A stretch of 44,506 nt of DNA from Alcanivorax hongdengensis A-11-3 (GTDB taxonomy: Bacteria; Pseudomonadota; Gammaproteobacteria; Pseudomonadales; Alcanivoracaceae): assembly GCF_000300995.1 (NCBI RefSeq), contig NZ_AMRJ01000026.1, forward strand, positions 1-44,506. The letters are read 5' to 3'. Below the pieces are notes generated by a model. It ran no database searches and was not told the origin of the DNA. It saw only the letters and a program-made list of their open reading frames with translations. Shown here piece by piece: positions 25,920-34,703 of this stretch (positions within the stretch are counted from its first letter, which is position 1; every line of letters starts with the position of its first letter). The position numbers were made by a program, and so were the translations under genes.

Positions 25920-26510
25920 ATGCGTTATCTGATTCTTGTGGGGTTGCTGATCAGCCCGTCCCTGTGGGCGGATTCCATTGCGCATTATCAGGACCGTCGC
26001 AACGCCTACGTGGGCGGTTCACTGATGGCCATGAAGCTGGAGTATGACGATGGCGCTGTGAATCCGGCCGGCGTCAATGTTCGTCTGGGCGGTATGCTTG
26101 ATGAGCACTGGGGCGTGGAATTGCGGGCCGGTGTTGGCCCTTCCCCGGATACCTGGCGCGGCAATAACGGCCGCAAAGTGGACTACACCCTTGATCATGT
26201 GGGGGCGCTTCTGCTGACCGGCCGCTTGCCCTTCCAGTCACCGGTCGCCTTGCCCCGGATAGACAGTCTTTTTGTGCAGGGGTTTGCCGGTTTGGCCGAC
26301 ACCAAGGTCAAGACAGATCGCCGTTACTGTAATGCTGGTGTTTGTCGCTCCGATGTGGAACGCAACGATGACACCACTTTTGCCTGGGGCGTGGGTGCGG
26401 GGTTGCGTACCGAATACAATATCGGCCTGACCTTGCAGTATATGCATTACACCACCCGGGAATATATCGATATTACCAGCGTGGAAGGTGGCCTGGAGTG
26501 GTATTTCTGA
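25920..26510 (+). CDS. outer-membrane beta-barrel protein
   Basis: A 196-residue protein with a signal peptide (MRYLILVGLLISPSLWA). The mature part alternates polar and hydrophobic residues (YVGGSLMAMKLEYDD, NVRLGGMLDEHWGVELRAGVG, LTLQYMHYTTREY) and ends EGGLEWYF with a C-terminal Phe, the BAM recognition signature. It resembles small OmpX/OmpA-like eight-stranded barrels. RYCNAGVCR carries a Cys pair likely to form a loop disulfide. The start has AGGAAG 7 bases ahead. The esterase gene follows 13 bases later. Confidence 0.8.
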   Translation: MRYLILVGLLISPSLWADSIAHYQDRRNAYVGGSLMAMKLEYDDGAVNPAGVNVRLGGMLDEHWGVELRAGVGPSPDTWRGNNGRKVDYTLDHVGALLLTGRLPFQSPVALPRIDSLFVQGFAGLADTKVKTDRRYCNAGVCRSDVERNDDTTFAWGVGAGLRTEYNIGLTLQYMHYTTREYIDITSVEGGLEWYF

Positions 26511-26523
26511 ACGAGGACACAGC

Positions 26524-27549
26524 ATGATCTTTGCCCGTATCGAGCGCATGGCCGTGCGCACTCTGATGGCCCTGCCGGACCGGCTGCTGCATGGCATGGC
26601 GGCGGCGGTGGAAAGCCACAGCCGCCCGCAACTGGATGGCCGCATGCGTTTGCTGATGGCGCTTAGCGGGGCCCGCCCGGCGCTTAACACGCTGTCCGTG
26701 GCCGGCGCCAGAAGCGCCTACGGGGAGATGATCGATCTGCTGGATGTGCCGCGTCAGAAGGTGCGCAAGGTGAGTGACCACCGGGTGCCGGTGGCCGACG
26801 GCAATATCCTGGTGCGCACCTATCGCCCGGCCGGCGCCGGTACCCCGGCCCCGGCCATTATGTTCTTCCATGGCGGCGGGTTTACCGTGGGCGGCGTGCG
26901 TGAATACGACCGACTGTGCCGCTTTATTGCCAACCGTACCGGCGCGGTGGTGGCCAGTGTGGATTACCGTCTGGCGCCGGAGCACCCGTCTCCGTTGCCC
27001 GCCGATGACAGTCTGGCGGCCTGGCGCTGGTTGTGTGACAACGCCGAGAGCCTGGGTCTGGACAGCAAGCGCCTGGCGGTGATGGGCGACAGCGCCGGCG
27101 GCAATCTCAGTGCCGTGGTCTGCCAGCAGGCCGCCGCCCGGGGGCTTGCGATACCGGCCTTGCAGGTGCTGATTTACCCGACAACCGACGGTGCACTGGA
27201 CCATGAATCAGTGCAGACACTGGGCGAGGGCTTCGGTCTGGACCGGGCCCTGCTGACCTGGTTCCGCAGCCACTTTCTGCCGGATCTGGCGCTGATCGAG
27301 GACTATCGGGTCTCGCCACTGCGCAACCCGGAACTGGCCGACCTGCCCCCGGCCATCCTGGTCACCGCCACCGACCCGCTGCGTGATGAGGGGCTGGAAT
27401 ACGGTGAAAAACTGCGGGCCGCGGGCATTCCCGTGATGGCGCTGGATTACCCGCAGCTGGTACACGGCTTTGTCACCATGGGCGGCGCCATTCCCGCCGC
27501 CCGCCGGGCGGTGCTGGAGATCTGCGAGAAAACCGCGGCGCTGCTTTAG
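26524..27549 (+). CDS. HSL-family alpha/beta hydrolase (esterase/lipase)
   Basis: A 341-residue hormone-sensitive-lipase-type esterase. The oxyanion-hole motif HGGGF is in MFFHGGGFTVGG. The nucleophile is in GDSAGGN. The acid is likely in ATDPLRDEG, and the catalytic His in QLVHGFVTMGG. It hydrolyses short- or medium-chain esters in the cytoplasm. ATG 26524 has GAGGA 8 bases ahead. It follows the outer-membrane barrel gene closely and shares a 4-base convergent overlap with the DUF815 ATPase gene. Confidence 0.92.
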   Translation: MIFARIERMAVRTLMALPDRLLHGMAAAVESHSRPQLDGRMRLLMALSGARPALNTLSVAGARSAYGEMIDLLDVPRQKVRKVSDHRVPVADGNILVRTYRPAGAGTPAPAIMFFHGGGFTVGGVREYDRLCRFIANRTGAVVASVDYRLAPEHPSPLPADDSLAAWRWLCDNAESLGLDSKRLAVMGDSAGGNLSAVVCQQAAARGLAIPALQVLIYPTTDGALDHESVQTLGEGFGLDRALLTWFRSHFLPDLALIEDYRVSPLRNPELADLPPAILVTATDPLRDEGLEYGEKLRAAGIPVMALDYPQLVHGFVTMGGAIPAARRAVLEICEKTAALL

Positions 27550-28328
27550 TCGCCCGCCAGGCCCTGGAATTCCCCCACGAACTGGTTGTAAAACTGCCGT
27601 GCGGTCCGTCCGGAGCGCACGCCCTTTTCCATGGAAAAGCGCCGCGCCCGTACGTGCAGGTATTCCCGGTCGCTCACCGGCCCGAACAGGTGATCGACAA
27701 TGGCGAAGTACTGGGCTTCATCAATAGGGTAAAAACTCAGGCCCAGGCCAAAGCGGTCGGACAGGGAGATACGCTCTTCCACCGCATCACCGTGATGCAG
27801 CTCCCGGTTTACCACGCGGGTTTGTTCGTTGTCCTTCATGTATTCCGGCACCAGGTGGCGACGGTTGCTGGTGGCATAGATGCGCACGTTTTCCGGCGGC
27901 AGCTCCAGTGACCCTTCCAGTACGGTTTTCAGGTGCTTGTACTGGTTTTCGCCATCCTCGAAGGACAGGTCGTCGCAATAAACGATAAAGCGCTGGCTGC
28001 GTTCGCGAATGTCATCGACGATCTCCGGCAGGTCCACCAGGTCATCCTTGTCCACCTCGATCACGCGCAGGCCACGGGGTGCGTACTCATTCAGCAGCGC
28101 CTTGACGATGGAGGATTTGCCGGTGCCGCGGCTGCCCCACAGCAGCACGTGGTTGCATGGCTGGCCGGCCAGAAAGCGCTCGGTGTTCTGGATCAGTTTG
28201 CCTTTCTGGGTGTCGATACCCAGCAGGTCATCCAGACGCACCGGGTCCGGGTGACGCACCGGGCGAAGGGTCCGCGAACGGCTGCGCCAGATGGCCGCCG
28301 CCGTGGATCGCCAGTCGATTTCGTGCAT
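27546..28328 (-). CDS. DUF815-family AAA ATPase
   Basis: A 260-residue ATPase of the DUF815 family. It has LDDLLGIDTQKGKLIQNTERFLAGQPCNHVLLWG ahead of Walker A (GSRGTGKSS), Walker B-like FIVYCDDLSFE, and the sensor region IYATSNRRHLVPE. C-terminal SDRFGLGLSFYPIDEAQY is also typical. The family is widespread in bacteria with an undefined role. Its 3' end overlaps the esterase by 4 bases in convergent orientation. Confidence 0.9.
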   Translation of the reverse strand: MHEIDWRSTAAAIWRSRSRTLRPVRHPDPVRLDDLLGIDTQKGKLIQNTERFLAGQPCNHVLLWGSRGTGKSSIVKALLNEYAPRGLRVIEVDKDDLVDLPEIVDDIRERSQRFIVYCDDLSFEDGENQYKHLKTVLEGSLELPPENVRIYATSNRRHLVPEYMKDNEQTRVVNRELHHGDAVEERISLSDRFGLGLSFYPIDEAQYFAIVDHLFGPVSDREYLHVRARRFSMEKGVRSGRTARQFYNQFVGEFQGLAGD

Positions 28329-28448
28329 GAAAACGCCTCACAACAAAAAGTGGCAGTGCGGCGATGGTAGCGCAGCCGTGACGCTTGCGGTAACAATGAG
28401 GTACCGTCTTTAGCGGTTTTAATATCGATGCTGTTAGGGAGAACCTTC

Positions 28449-28787
28449 ATGAAGCCTGTCGTTGCCTTGCTGGCACTGGGGTTGCCGCTGATGCTGGCCG
28501 CCTGTAGCAACCACCATCCGGTGTCACCGGCGTTGCCGGATAACGCCAGCAGCTGTCCGGACCGGGACCAGGATGACAATCAGAACCAACAGGTCTGCAC
28601 CCAGGAATATCGCCCGGTAATGGGCTATGACGAAAATGGCGGCATCCTCGGTGATTTCCCCAACGCCTGTACCGCCTGCACCGATGACCGGGTGGAATAT
28701 ACCGTGCCCTCCAAGCTGCCGATGAAGAACCTGCGCCCGGATACCGAAGCGCCTGCCCGCCCGGCGCCGGCCACCAGCGTCGACTAA
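28449..28787 (+). CDS. small Cys-containing lipoprotein, unknown
   Basis: A 112-residue protein with signal peptide and lipobox (LPLMLAAC). Mature Cys residues occur in SSCPDRDQ, QVCTQEYRPVMGYDENG and NACTACTDD, giving pairs that could form disulfides. The CTQEYRPVMGYDENG segment loosely resembles Kazal-type modules, but this is weak. ATG 28449 follows a GGGAG site. It is followed by a GC-rich hairpin. Confidence 0.7.
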   Translation: MKPVVALLALGLPLMLAACSNHHPVSPALPDNASSCPDRDQDDNQNQQVCTQEYRPVMGYDENGGILGDFPNACTACTDDRVEYTVPSKLPMKNLRPDTEAPARPAPATSVD

Positions 28788-28802
28788 GCCCCGTCAGAAT
28801 TG

Positions 28803-28822
28803 CGCCCCGGCCAGCCGGGGCG
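28803..28822 (+). terminator. GC-rich hairpin after the lipoprotein gene
   Basis: CGCCCCGGC pairs with GCCGGGGCG across a two-base loop, directly downstream of the stop. Only two T residues follow, so termination strength is uncertain. Confidence 0.6.
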
Positions 28823-28926
28823 TTATGCCGCTGCTCGCGTTGCCGGGCCCGGGCCACCCGCCTGCTGTTTCCTGAAAACCCCTATATATCAATGTATTAG
28901 CCATTTTCGGTGGCGGATCATTATTT

Positions 28927-28955
28927 GTTCATAAATAAGTATTTCATTTATGAAC
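28927..28955. promoter_or_regulatory. MarR-type operator upstream of the efflux operon
   Basis: The perfect 10-bp arms GTTCATAAAT and ATTTATGAAC with a 9-base spacer form an AT-rich dyad 49 bases before the marR start. The geometry suits a MarR/EmrR dimer, implying autorepression of marR and the efflux genes. Confidence 0.75.
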
Positions 28956-29003
28956 TATATATTGCTAGACTGAATTTCGAAATGAACCAGATTCAGGTGA
29001 GCC

Positions 29004-29510
29004 ATGGACCGCTTCTCCGCCACGGAAAAACGCATCAATCGTACCTGCCAGCGCCACCCGGCCTTTCCCCGCGAATCCGCCAAGCTGGTGCGGCTGATCA
29101 AGGCGCTGGGCGCCGGGGTCCATGGCGCCGCCAACGCGGCCCTGCGTGAGTACGGCCTTAACCACACCGACTACAACGTGCTGATGATGCTCTACGGCAG
29201 CGACGACGGTGTCATCACCCCCACCGAGCTGCGTGATGCGGCGGCGGAAAAATCCGCCAATGTCACCCGTGTGTGCAATGCCCTGTGCGAGCGCGGCTGG
29301 ATCCAGCGGGTGCCGGACGGCCAGGACCGGCGCAAGGTCATGCTGTCGCTGACCGCCGAGGGCGAGGCCCTGATCGAACGCTTTCTGCCGTCCATGGCCG
29401 GGCTGCTGGATTTCTACGCCGGTATCTACAACGACGAGGAAATGGCCACCCTGGAGCGGCTGCTCAAGCGGCTGCTGGCCCGGGTGGAAACCCTGGAACA
29501 GGCGCCGTGA
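29004..29510 (+). CDS. MarR-family transcriptional regulator
   Basis: A 168-residue winged-helix regulator. LRDAAAEKSANVTRVCNALCERGWIQRVPDGQDRRKVMLSLTAEG contains the recognition helix and the DxRxK wing that define MarR. EmrR-like proteins of this type repress efflux operons and release on binding phenolic ligands. It is first in a marR-FUSC-DUF1656-HlyD operon. Its TGA overlaps the FUSC GTG start (GTGA). A palindrome lies upstream. Confidence 0.92.
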   Translation: MDRFSATEKRINRTCQRHPAFPRESAKLVRLIKALGAGVHGAANAALREYGLNHTDYNVLMMLYGSDDGVITPTELRDAAAEKSANVTRVCNALCERGWIQRVPDGQDRRKVMLSLTAEGEALIERFLPSMAGLLDFYAGIYNDEEMATLERLLKRLLARVETLEQAP

Positions 29511-31594
29511 AAGCCGCGCTCCAACAGCACGCGGCAGTGCTCAGGGAGGCCGGGCTGGACTGGCTGTTTGTGGCGAAAACCCTGCTCGCCATGTTTGTCA
29601 CCGTGTGGCTGGCCATGCGCATGGACCTGCAACAGCCGGCCACCGCCATGATGACCGTGGCGATTCTCAGCCATCCGCACAGTGGCATGGTGTTGGCCAA
29701 GGGGTTTTACCGGGCCCTGGGAACCCTGGTGGGCTGCCTGGCGGCGGTGGTGCTGGTGAGCCTGTTTCCCCAACAGCGCTTGCTGTTGCTGGCCGGCATG
29801 GCGCTGTGGATCGGCCTGTGCGCCGGTGGCGCGGCGTTTTACCGTAATTTCATGTCCTACGGCTTTGTGCTGGCGGGCTACACCGTGGGCATTGTGGTGC
29901 TGCCGGTGGTCAACCAGCCGCAGCTGCTGTTCGAGTCCGCCATGATGCGCGGCAGCGAGGTGCTGCTGGGCATTGTGGTGGTGGGCATCATCAGTGATGT
30001 GCTGTTCCCCCAGCGGCTGGGCACGGTGCTGCGCCAGAGTGTGGCCAGCCAGTTCAGTGGGTTCATGGGTTTCGTCAGCGGCAGTCTTGGTGGCGTGCTT
30101 GATCGCAGCCAGCTGGAAAAGGCGCACATGCGCTTTGTGGCCGACACCGTGCAACTGGAGAACCTGCGTGCCTCGGTGGTGTTTGAAGATAGCGGCATCC
30201 GTGTGCACAGCCCGCGCCTGCAGCGGCTCAACCAGCACTTCATGGCCGTGTCCACCAGCTACCAGTCGCTGCACCATTTGATGAACCGCTTGCAGGGTGA
30301 GGCCGGTCGGCCAGTGCGTGACCATCTGATGGGCCTGTGCGACAGGCTGGCTCGGGCCATTGGCGAACACACCGGCAGCGATGCCGGGCAGGTGGCCGCG
30401 CTGGAGGCTCGCCTGGCGGCGCTGCGCCCGGAGCTGGGCCAGGCCGTGACGCGCCTGCGTCAGCGCCTGGCCGGCGAGGATCGCGCCACGCGGCTGGATT
30501 TCGATACCGGCGCCGAGCTGCTGGAGCGCGTCACCCTGGAGCTGCACGATTACGTGGCGGCCTTCGCGGTGCTCACCGGGCATCGCCGTCCGCCGCTGTT
30601 GCAGCGCCACGAGCAGGTGGTATTCAGCGCCGGCAATGATGCCCTGGGGGCGGTGTTGTCCGGGGTGCGGGTGGCCACCGTGCTGCTGATCATGGGGGTG
30701 TTCTGGATTGTCAGCGCCTGGCCCCACGGCGGCACCGCCATGTTGCTGACGGCGATTTTCAGTGGCCTGTTCGCCAGCGCACCCAACCCGGGGGCCATCG
30801 TGCGCAATATCACCGGCGGTTTTGCGGTGGGCATGTCGCTGGCGTTTGTCTGCCTGTTCTTCGTGCTTAATCGCATGGACGGTTTCGGCCTGATGGTGGC
30901 CGGCATCGTGCCCTTTCTGTTGCCGGGCCTGTACCTGATGGCGCGCCCCTGGCGGCCAGGGCTGGGCATGGGCTGGGTGCTGGGCTTTACCTACATTCTC
31001 AATCTGCACAACGGCATGAGCTTCGACCCGGTGTATTTCATCAACGAGGCCCTGTCGCAAATGGCCGGTGTGCTGGTGGTGGGCGTGATGTTCAGCCTGT
31101 TTGGCAATGCCTCCAGCAACCAGTGGTTGCGCGAGCGTTTGCTGGGGCGGTTGCGCGAGCAGGTGGTGCGCGCCGCCACGGCGCCGCTGGCCGGGCTCAA
31201 GGCCCGTTTCGAAAGTGCCAGCCGTGACCTGATGATGCAGATGGTGGTGCATGGCGGGGCCGGCGACCGGCGCTTTCTCGGCTGGGCGCTGGCCGTTAAT
31301 GAAACCGGCCGGGCGCTGATCGAAGTGCGCGAACGCCTGGCTACCCTGCCCGCCCCGCAGCCCGACGTGGAGGCGGCGGTGCAGGCGCTGGCGCGGCTCT
31401 ACCAGGCGCCCAGTGACAGCCGTTATCGGCTGGCCGTGCAGCGGCTGTCGTGGGCCCTGGACGCGTGTCATGACAGGTACGTGCTGGCCCAGCTGCACCT
31501 GCTGCGCCTGGCGTTACTGGATCGAAATTCGGTGCTGGCGGATTGCGTCGCCAGCGACGTTGTTGTGTTGCCGGAGGTGTCTCTTGCCCCGTGA
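29507..31594 (+). CDS. FUSC-family aromatic-acid efflux permease (AaeB-like)
   Basis: A 695-residue membrane protein. Two similar clusters of about five to six TM helices, at residues 20-160 and around 380-540, are separated by soluble helical regions, the FUSC/AaeB layout. The first cluster opens LFVAKTLLAMFVTVWLAMRMDLQQPATAMMTVAI, which is typical. It exports aromatic acids with an AaeA-like partner. GTG at 29507 overlaps marR by 4 bases and is chosen over longer frames that are antisense to nothing but lie inside marR. Confidence 0.9.
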   Translation: MKAALQQHAAVLREAGLDWLFVAKTLLAMFVTVWLAMRMDLQQPATAMMTVAILSHPHSGMVLAKGFYRALGTLVGCLAAVVLVSLFPQQRLLLLAGMALWIGLCAGGAAFYRNFMSYGFVLAGYTVGIVVLPVVNQPQLLFESAMMRGSEVLLGIVVVGIISDVLFPQRLGTVLRQSVASQFSGFMGFVSGSLGGVLDRSQLEKAHMRFVADTVQLENLRASVVFEDSGIRVHSPRLQRLNQHFMAVSTSYQSLHHLMNRLQGEAGRPVRDHLMGLCDRLARAIGEHTGSDAGQVAALEARLAALRPELGQAVTRLRQRLAGEDRATRLDFDTGAELLERVTLELHDYVAAFAVLTGHRRPPLLQRHEQVVFSAGNDALGAVLSGVRVATVLLIMGVFWIVSAWPHGGTAMLLTAIFSGLFASAPNPGAIVRNITGGFAVGMSLAFVCLFFVLNRMDGFGLMVAGIVPFLLPGLYLMARPWRPGLGMGWVLGFTYILNLHNGMSFDPVYFINEALSQMAGVLVVGVMFSLFGNASSNQWLRERLLGRLREQVVRAATAPLAGLKARFESASRDLMMQMVVHGGAGDRRFLGWALAVNETGRALIEVRERLATLPAPQPDVEAAVQALARLYQAPSDSRYRLAVQRLSWALDACHDRYVLAQLHLLRLALLDRNSVLADCVASDVVVLPEVSLAP

Positions 31595-31784
31595 AATTGC
31601 CGTACTGGATGCCCTGATGCCCAGTCTGCTGCTGGTGTTTTTGCTTAGCCTGTTGCTGCAGTGGGGGCTGGACTGGCTGGTTGGCCGTTATGGTCTGTAC
31701 CGCTATGTCTGGCACCCGCCGCTGTTCCGGTTGGCCCTGTTTGTCTGCTGCTTCGGTGGCCTTGGCCTGTTGGCCATGCAGTAA
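31584..31784 (+). CDS. DUF1656 small membrane protein (AaeX-like)
   Basis: A 66-residue protein, MPREIAVLDALMPSLLLVFL at the start, with two TM helices and the family motif YRYVWHPPLFRLALFVC. DUF1656 proteins regularly sit between FUSC permeases and HlyD adaptors. The start is TTG, since the family begins MPREIA and GGAGG lies 6 bases upstream. It overlaps the FUSC gene by 11 bases. Confidence 0.88.
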   Translation: MPREIAVLDALMPSLLLVFLLSLLLQWGLDWLVGRYGLYRYVWHPPLFRLALFVCCFGGLGLLAMQ

Positions 31785-31786
31785 CA

Positions 31787-31824
31787 GGGTGCTGAAAAAC
31801 CTCAAAGAGGCTTTTTCAACACCC
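31787..31824. repeat. long hairpin between DUF1656 and HlyD genes
   Basis: GGGTGCTGAAAAACCTC pairs with GAGGCTTTTTCAACACCC around an AAA loop, with one mismatch and one bulge. It carries a T-run inside the stem and could attenuate transcription into the adaptor gene or be a relic of a mobile element. Confidence 0.65.
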
Positions 31825-31843
31825 AGGTAACGGAGAGAAAAGC

Positions 31844-32827
31844 ATGAACAAGGAATCGACCCTGCGTTTTGCCATCACCGGTGTGCTGGTGCTGGCCGCC
31901 GCCCTGCTGGCAGCGGCCCTGTGGCGTCATTACATGTATTCGCCCTGGACCCGTGATGGCCGGGTGCGCGCCCAGGTGGTGAAGGTGGCGCCGGATGTCT
32001 CCGGGCTGGTCACCGAGGTGGCAGTGCAGGATAACCAGGCGGTGAAAAAGGGTGACCTGCTGTTCGTGATTGATCCGTCCCGCTACCGCAATGCGGTGGA
32101 CCAGGCGCGCGCGGATCTGGATGCCGCTGAGGCGGCAGCCCGGGCCGCCGGTGCCGATATCGCGTCCGCCGAGGCCGGTACCCGCCGGGCGGCGGCGGAG
32201 TTGGACATGCGCCAGGCGGAGTCCGAGCGCCGCCAGCGCATGCAGGATGCCATCTCCCGCGAGGCGCGGGCCAATGCCCGCAGCAATGCGGCGGTGGCCA
32301 ATGCCCAGCTACAAGCCGCCCGGGCCTCTCGGCAACGGGCCACGGCCAGCCAGCAACAGGCGCTGGCCACTCTGGAGCAGGCCCGCGCCGCCCTGCAACT
32401 GGCCGAGCTCAACCTGTCGCGCACCCGGGTGCGCGCCGCCCAGGATGGGTATGTCACCAACCTGGATATTTACCCCGGGGATTATGTGCAGGCCGGTGCC
32501 GCGCGCCTGGCCCTGATCGGCAGTGATTCGTTCTGGGTGTACGGTTATTTCGAGGAAACCAAACTGCCCGGCGTGCATGTGGGTGACAGGGTGGATATCC
32601 GCCTGATGAATGGCGTCAACGCCCATGGCCAGGTGCAGAGCATTGCCCGCGGTATCGCCGACCGGGACAACCCCACCGGCGCTGATCTGCTGGCGGATGT
32701 GAACCCCACCTTCAACTGGGTGCGACTGGCCCAGCGGGTGCCGGTGCGCGTGCGGATCGACAGCGATTCGTTGCCCGCGGGCACGGTGCTGGCCGCCGGC
32801 ATGACCGCCACGGTGGTGCTGCGCTGA
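31844..32827 (+). CDS. HlyD-family efflux periplasmic adaptor (AaeA-like)
   Basis: A 327-residue membrane-fusion protein. A single N-terminal TM helix (FAITGVLVLAAALLAAALW) is followed by the biotinyl-lipoyl half motif VAPDVSGLVTEVAVQDNQAVKKGDLLFVIDP. A long Ala-rich coiled coil spans about residues 85-190. The second half motif AAQDGYVTNLDIYPGDYV and a beta-barrel then follow. It connects the FUSC permease to an outer-membrane channel, which is not encoded here. An AGAGAAAAGC site precedes the ATG. Confidence 0.93.
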   Translation: MNKESTLRFAITGVLVLAAALLAAALWRHYMYSPWTRDGRVRAQVVKVAPDVSGLVTEVAVQDNQAVKKGDLLFVIDPSRYRNAVDQARADLDAAEAAARAAGADIASAEAGTRRAAAELDMRQAESERRQRMQDAISREARANARSNAAVANAQLQAARASRQRATASQQQALATLEQARAALQLAELNLSRTRVRAAQDGYVTNLDIYPGDYVQAGAARLALIGSDSFWVYGYFEETKLPGVHVGDRVDIRLMNGVNAHGQVQSIARGIADRDNPTGADLLADVNPTFNWVRLAQRVPVRVRIDSDSLPAGTVLAAGMTATVVLR

Positions 32828-32989
32828 TGCCCTGAAAATGGGCAGGCAGTATGATTTTGCATGCCGTCCGGCGGTGATTTCCCACCTGATAGCGGGCCAT
32901 GGCTGCAATCTGCGACGTAAGTCCCAATCCTTGTTTGCAGGGCTCGCAGCGCCCTTTCATGCTGCAGAAAAAGGGTAAAGAGAAAGGTC

Positions 32990-33697
32990 ATGTTGCCGGA
33001 AGAACTGAGACACAAACTGGCGTTCTATCAACGCCCCAGCTGGCGCCCCCGCAGCGGCCCGGCGGTGCCCGGTGCCCTGTCCAAATTCGGTGGCGCGCCC
33101 CTGTTGATGGAGGGCGAAAGCTGGCCCTGCTGTGGCCACTGTCACCAGCCCATGCAGCTGTTTGTGCAACTGGATTCCCGTGACCTGCCGGCGGCCGCCA
33201 GCCAGCCCTTCGGCGACGGTGTGCTGCAGGTGTTCTACTGCACCAACATGGATGAAGAGTGCGAGATCGTCGAGCAGTCCAACCTGCCGTTTTCCGAGGC
33301 CACCCTGTGCCGGGTGATCCCCCGCGAACACTGCCATGGCTTTGATGCCCTGCCGGCGGCGATCCCGGATGCCTTTATCGAGAAATCCCTGACCGGCTGG
33401 GATCGCCAGGTGGACTACCCCGGGCCGACCCAGCTGCCGACCCTGGCCGATGACGAGCTGGAATTGCTGGGCCGTTTTGGCGCCGCCCGCAGTGGTGACA
33501 AGCTGCTTGGCTGGCCGCTGGGCCAGCGTCCGGATGCCGGCCCGCCCTGCCCCTGCTGCGACCGGCCCATGCGCTTTGTGCTGCAGCTGGACTCACTCAG
33601 CACCCTGCCCTTCATGTTCGGCGACGACGGCTGCGCTCATATCTGCCAGTGCCCGCGCCACCCCCAGGTCGCCACCATTCTCTGGCAGAGTCGCTAA
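32990..33697 (+). CDS. DUF1963-like protein with duplicated Cys motifs
   Basis: A 235-residue protein resembling DUF1963 (YwqG-like). It opens SKFGGAPLLMEGESWPCCGHCHQPMQLFVQLD, the usual GGxP..W.C...PL.F..QLD pattern. The pattern recurs in the C-terminal half as PPCPCCDRPMRFVLQLDS, so the protein looks like an internal duplication. The CxxC pairs (CCGHC, CPCC) suggest a zinc site. AGGTC lies ahead of the ATG. Function unknown; it is convergent with mmsR. Confidence 0.75.
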   Translation: MLPEELRHKLAFYQRPSWRPRSGPAVPGALSKFGGAPLLMEGESWPCCGHCHQPMQLFVQLDSRDLPAAASQPFGDGVLQVFYCTNMDEECEIVEQSNLPFSEATLCRVIPREHCHGFDALPAAIPDAFIEKSLTGWDRQVDYPGPTQLPTLADDELELLGRFGAARSGDKLLGWPLGQRPDAGPPCPCCDRPMRFVLQLDSLSTLPFMFGDDGCAHICQCPRHPQVATILWQSR

Positions 33698-33701
33698 TCC
33701 C

Positions 33702-34604
33702 CTACCCCTTGCCCCGTTCCCGGCGATAACGCTGCGGGGCCACGCCCATCACCCGCTTGAACAGCCGGGAAAAATAATAGGGATCGTCATAGCCCAGTTG
33801 CTGGGCAATATCGCCCAGCGTCAGGTCGGAAATATCCAGCAGATAACAGGCGCGGCTGACCTTCATGCGCTGGAACGCCTGCATCGGCGTCTGGCCGGTC
33901 TGGCGCTTGTATTCGCGGATAAAGTGATAGCGCGACAGCGCGCTGGTGGCGGCAGCCAGGGTATCCAGTGACAGGCGTTCGCTGATGCGGGTCTGCAGGT
34001 AGCTGTTTACCCGTGTCACATCCAGGCTGGCATGGCGCACCTGCTGGCGGTGGCGCATCAGTGCCGCATAGGCCAGCAGACTGCGCAGCAGGTTGGCAGC
34101 ATAGACCAGGTGCTCGCTCTGGACCCCGGTGGCCGCCGCCAGCAGGGCCTGGAATTCTTCCGCCAGCCGTGAATGCACCCCCACCGTCACCCGCGCCGGG
34201 CCACCATGGCCGGCCAGCTCGGCGAAATAGCGGGGCACCTCTGCGCCGCCCAAATGCACCCAGTAGATGCTCCAGGGCTCACGGCCATCGGCCTGGTAGC
34301 GGTGTGACTCGCCGGCGGGAAACAGCAATAGATCACCGGCACTGACAGCCACCTCCCGGCCCTGCAGGGTGGCGCTGCCGCGCCCGGCCACGCAGTAGAT
34401 CAGCAGGTCGTCCGCCGGCGCCTGGCGGGCCATACGGTGCCCCCGGGCGTGGGGGTAAAAGCCCACACCATGGGGCATGCAGCCACGGCACAGGGGGTGG
34501 TCGCTGATCTGGGTCAGCACCTGTGGCGGAATCAGGGTACGCTGGCCGGTTTCCGGCAGCGGCCAGCTGGAGGGTTCGGCGGGGCCATCGGCACGTAAGC
34601 TCAT
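33702..34604 (-). CDS. mmsR: AraC-family regulator MmsR
   Basis: A 300-residue regulator. An N-terminal cupin-type ligand domain ([34 protein letters not shown]) is followed by a double helix-turn-helix ([25 protein letters not shown] and [25 protein letters not shown]). In Pseudomonas MmsR activates mmsAB, and the divergent mmsA position here supports the same role. The start at 34604 fits the family; a longer frame lacks support. Confidence 0.85.
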   Translation of the reverse strand: MSLRADGPAEPSSWPLPETGQRTLIPPQVLTQISDHPLCRGCMPHGVGFYPHARGHRMARQAPADDLLIYCVAGRGSATLQGREVAVSAGDLLLFPAGESHRYQADGREPWSIYWVHLGGAEVPRYFAELAGHGGPARVTVGVHSRLAEEFQALLAAATGVQSEHLVYAANLLRSLLAYAALMRHRQQVRHASLDVTRVNSYLQTRISERLSLDTLAAATSALSRYHFIREYKRQTGQTPMQAFQRMKVSRACYLLDISDLTLGDIAQQLGYDDPYYFSRLFKRVMGVAPQRYRRERGKG

Positions 34605-34675
34605 AAACCGCAATATAATCCATCCTGTTGCAAAAGTGACCATCTGCACCGGCGGCGGGCTGTGCTACAACTGCG

Positions 34676-34693
34676 ACAATTGGAATCAATTGT
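34676..34693. promoter_or_regulatory. dyad upstream of mmsA
   Basis: ACAATTG-GAAT-CAATTGT is a perfect 7-bp inverted repeat that ends 10 bases before the mmsA start and touches its ribosome site. It could be a repressor site or influence translation. AraC activators normally bind direct repeats, so MmsR is not the obvious ligand. Confidence 0.45.
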
Positions 34694-34703
34694 GGAGAGC
34701 CCC

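Noticed and set aside
29273..29506. Long N-terminal extension of the FUSC permease
   Set aside because: It lies within marR in another frame; the GTG at 29507 overlapping the marR stop gives the normal FUSC N terminus.
29426..31498. 690-residue minus-strand frame opposite the FUSC gene
   Set aside because: His/Gln-rich translation with no domain, typical of the antisense of a GC-rich gene.
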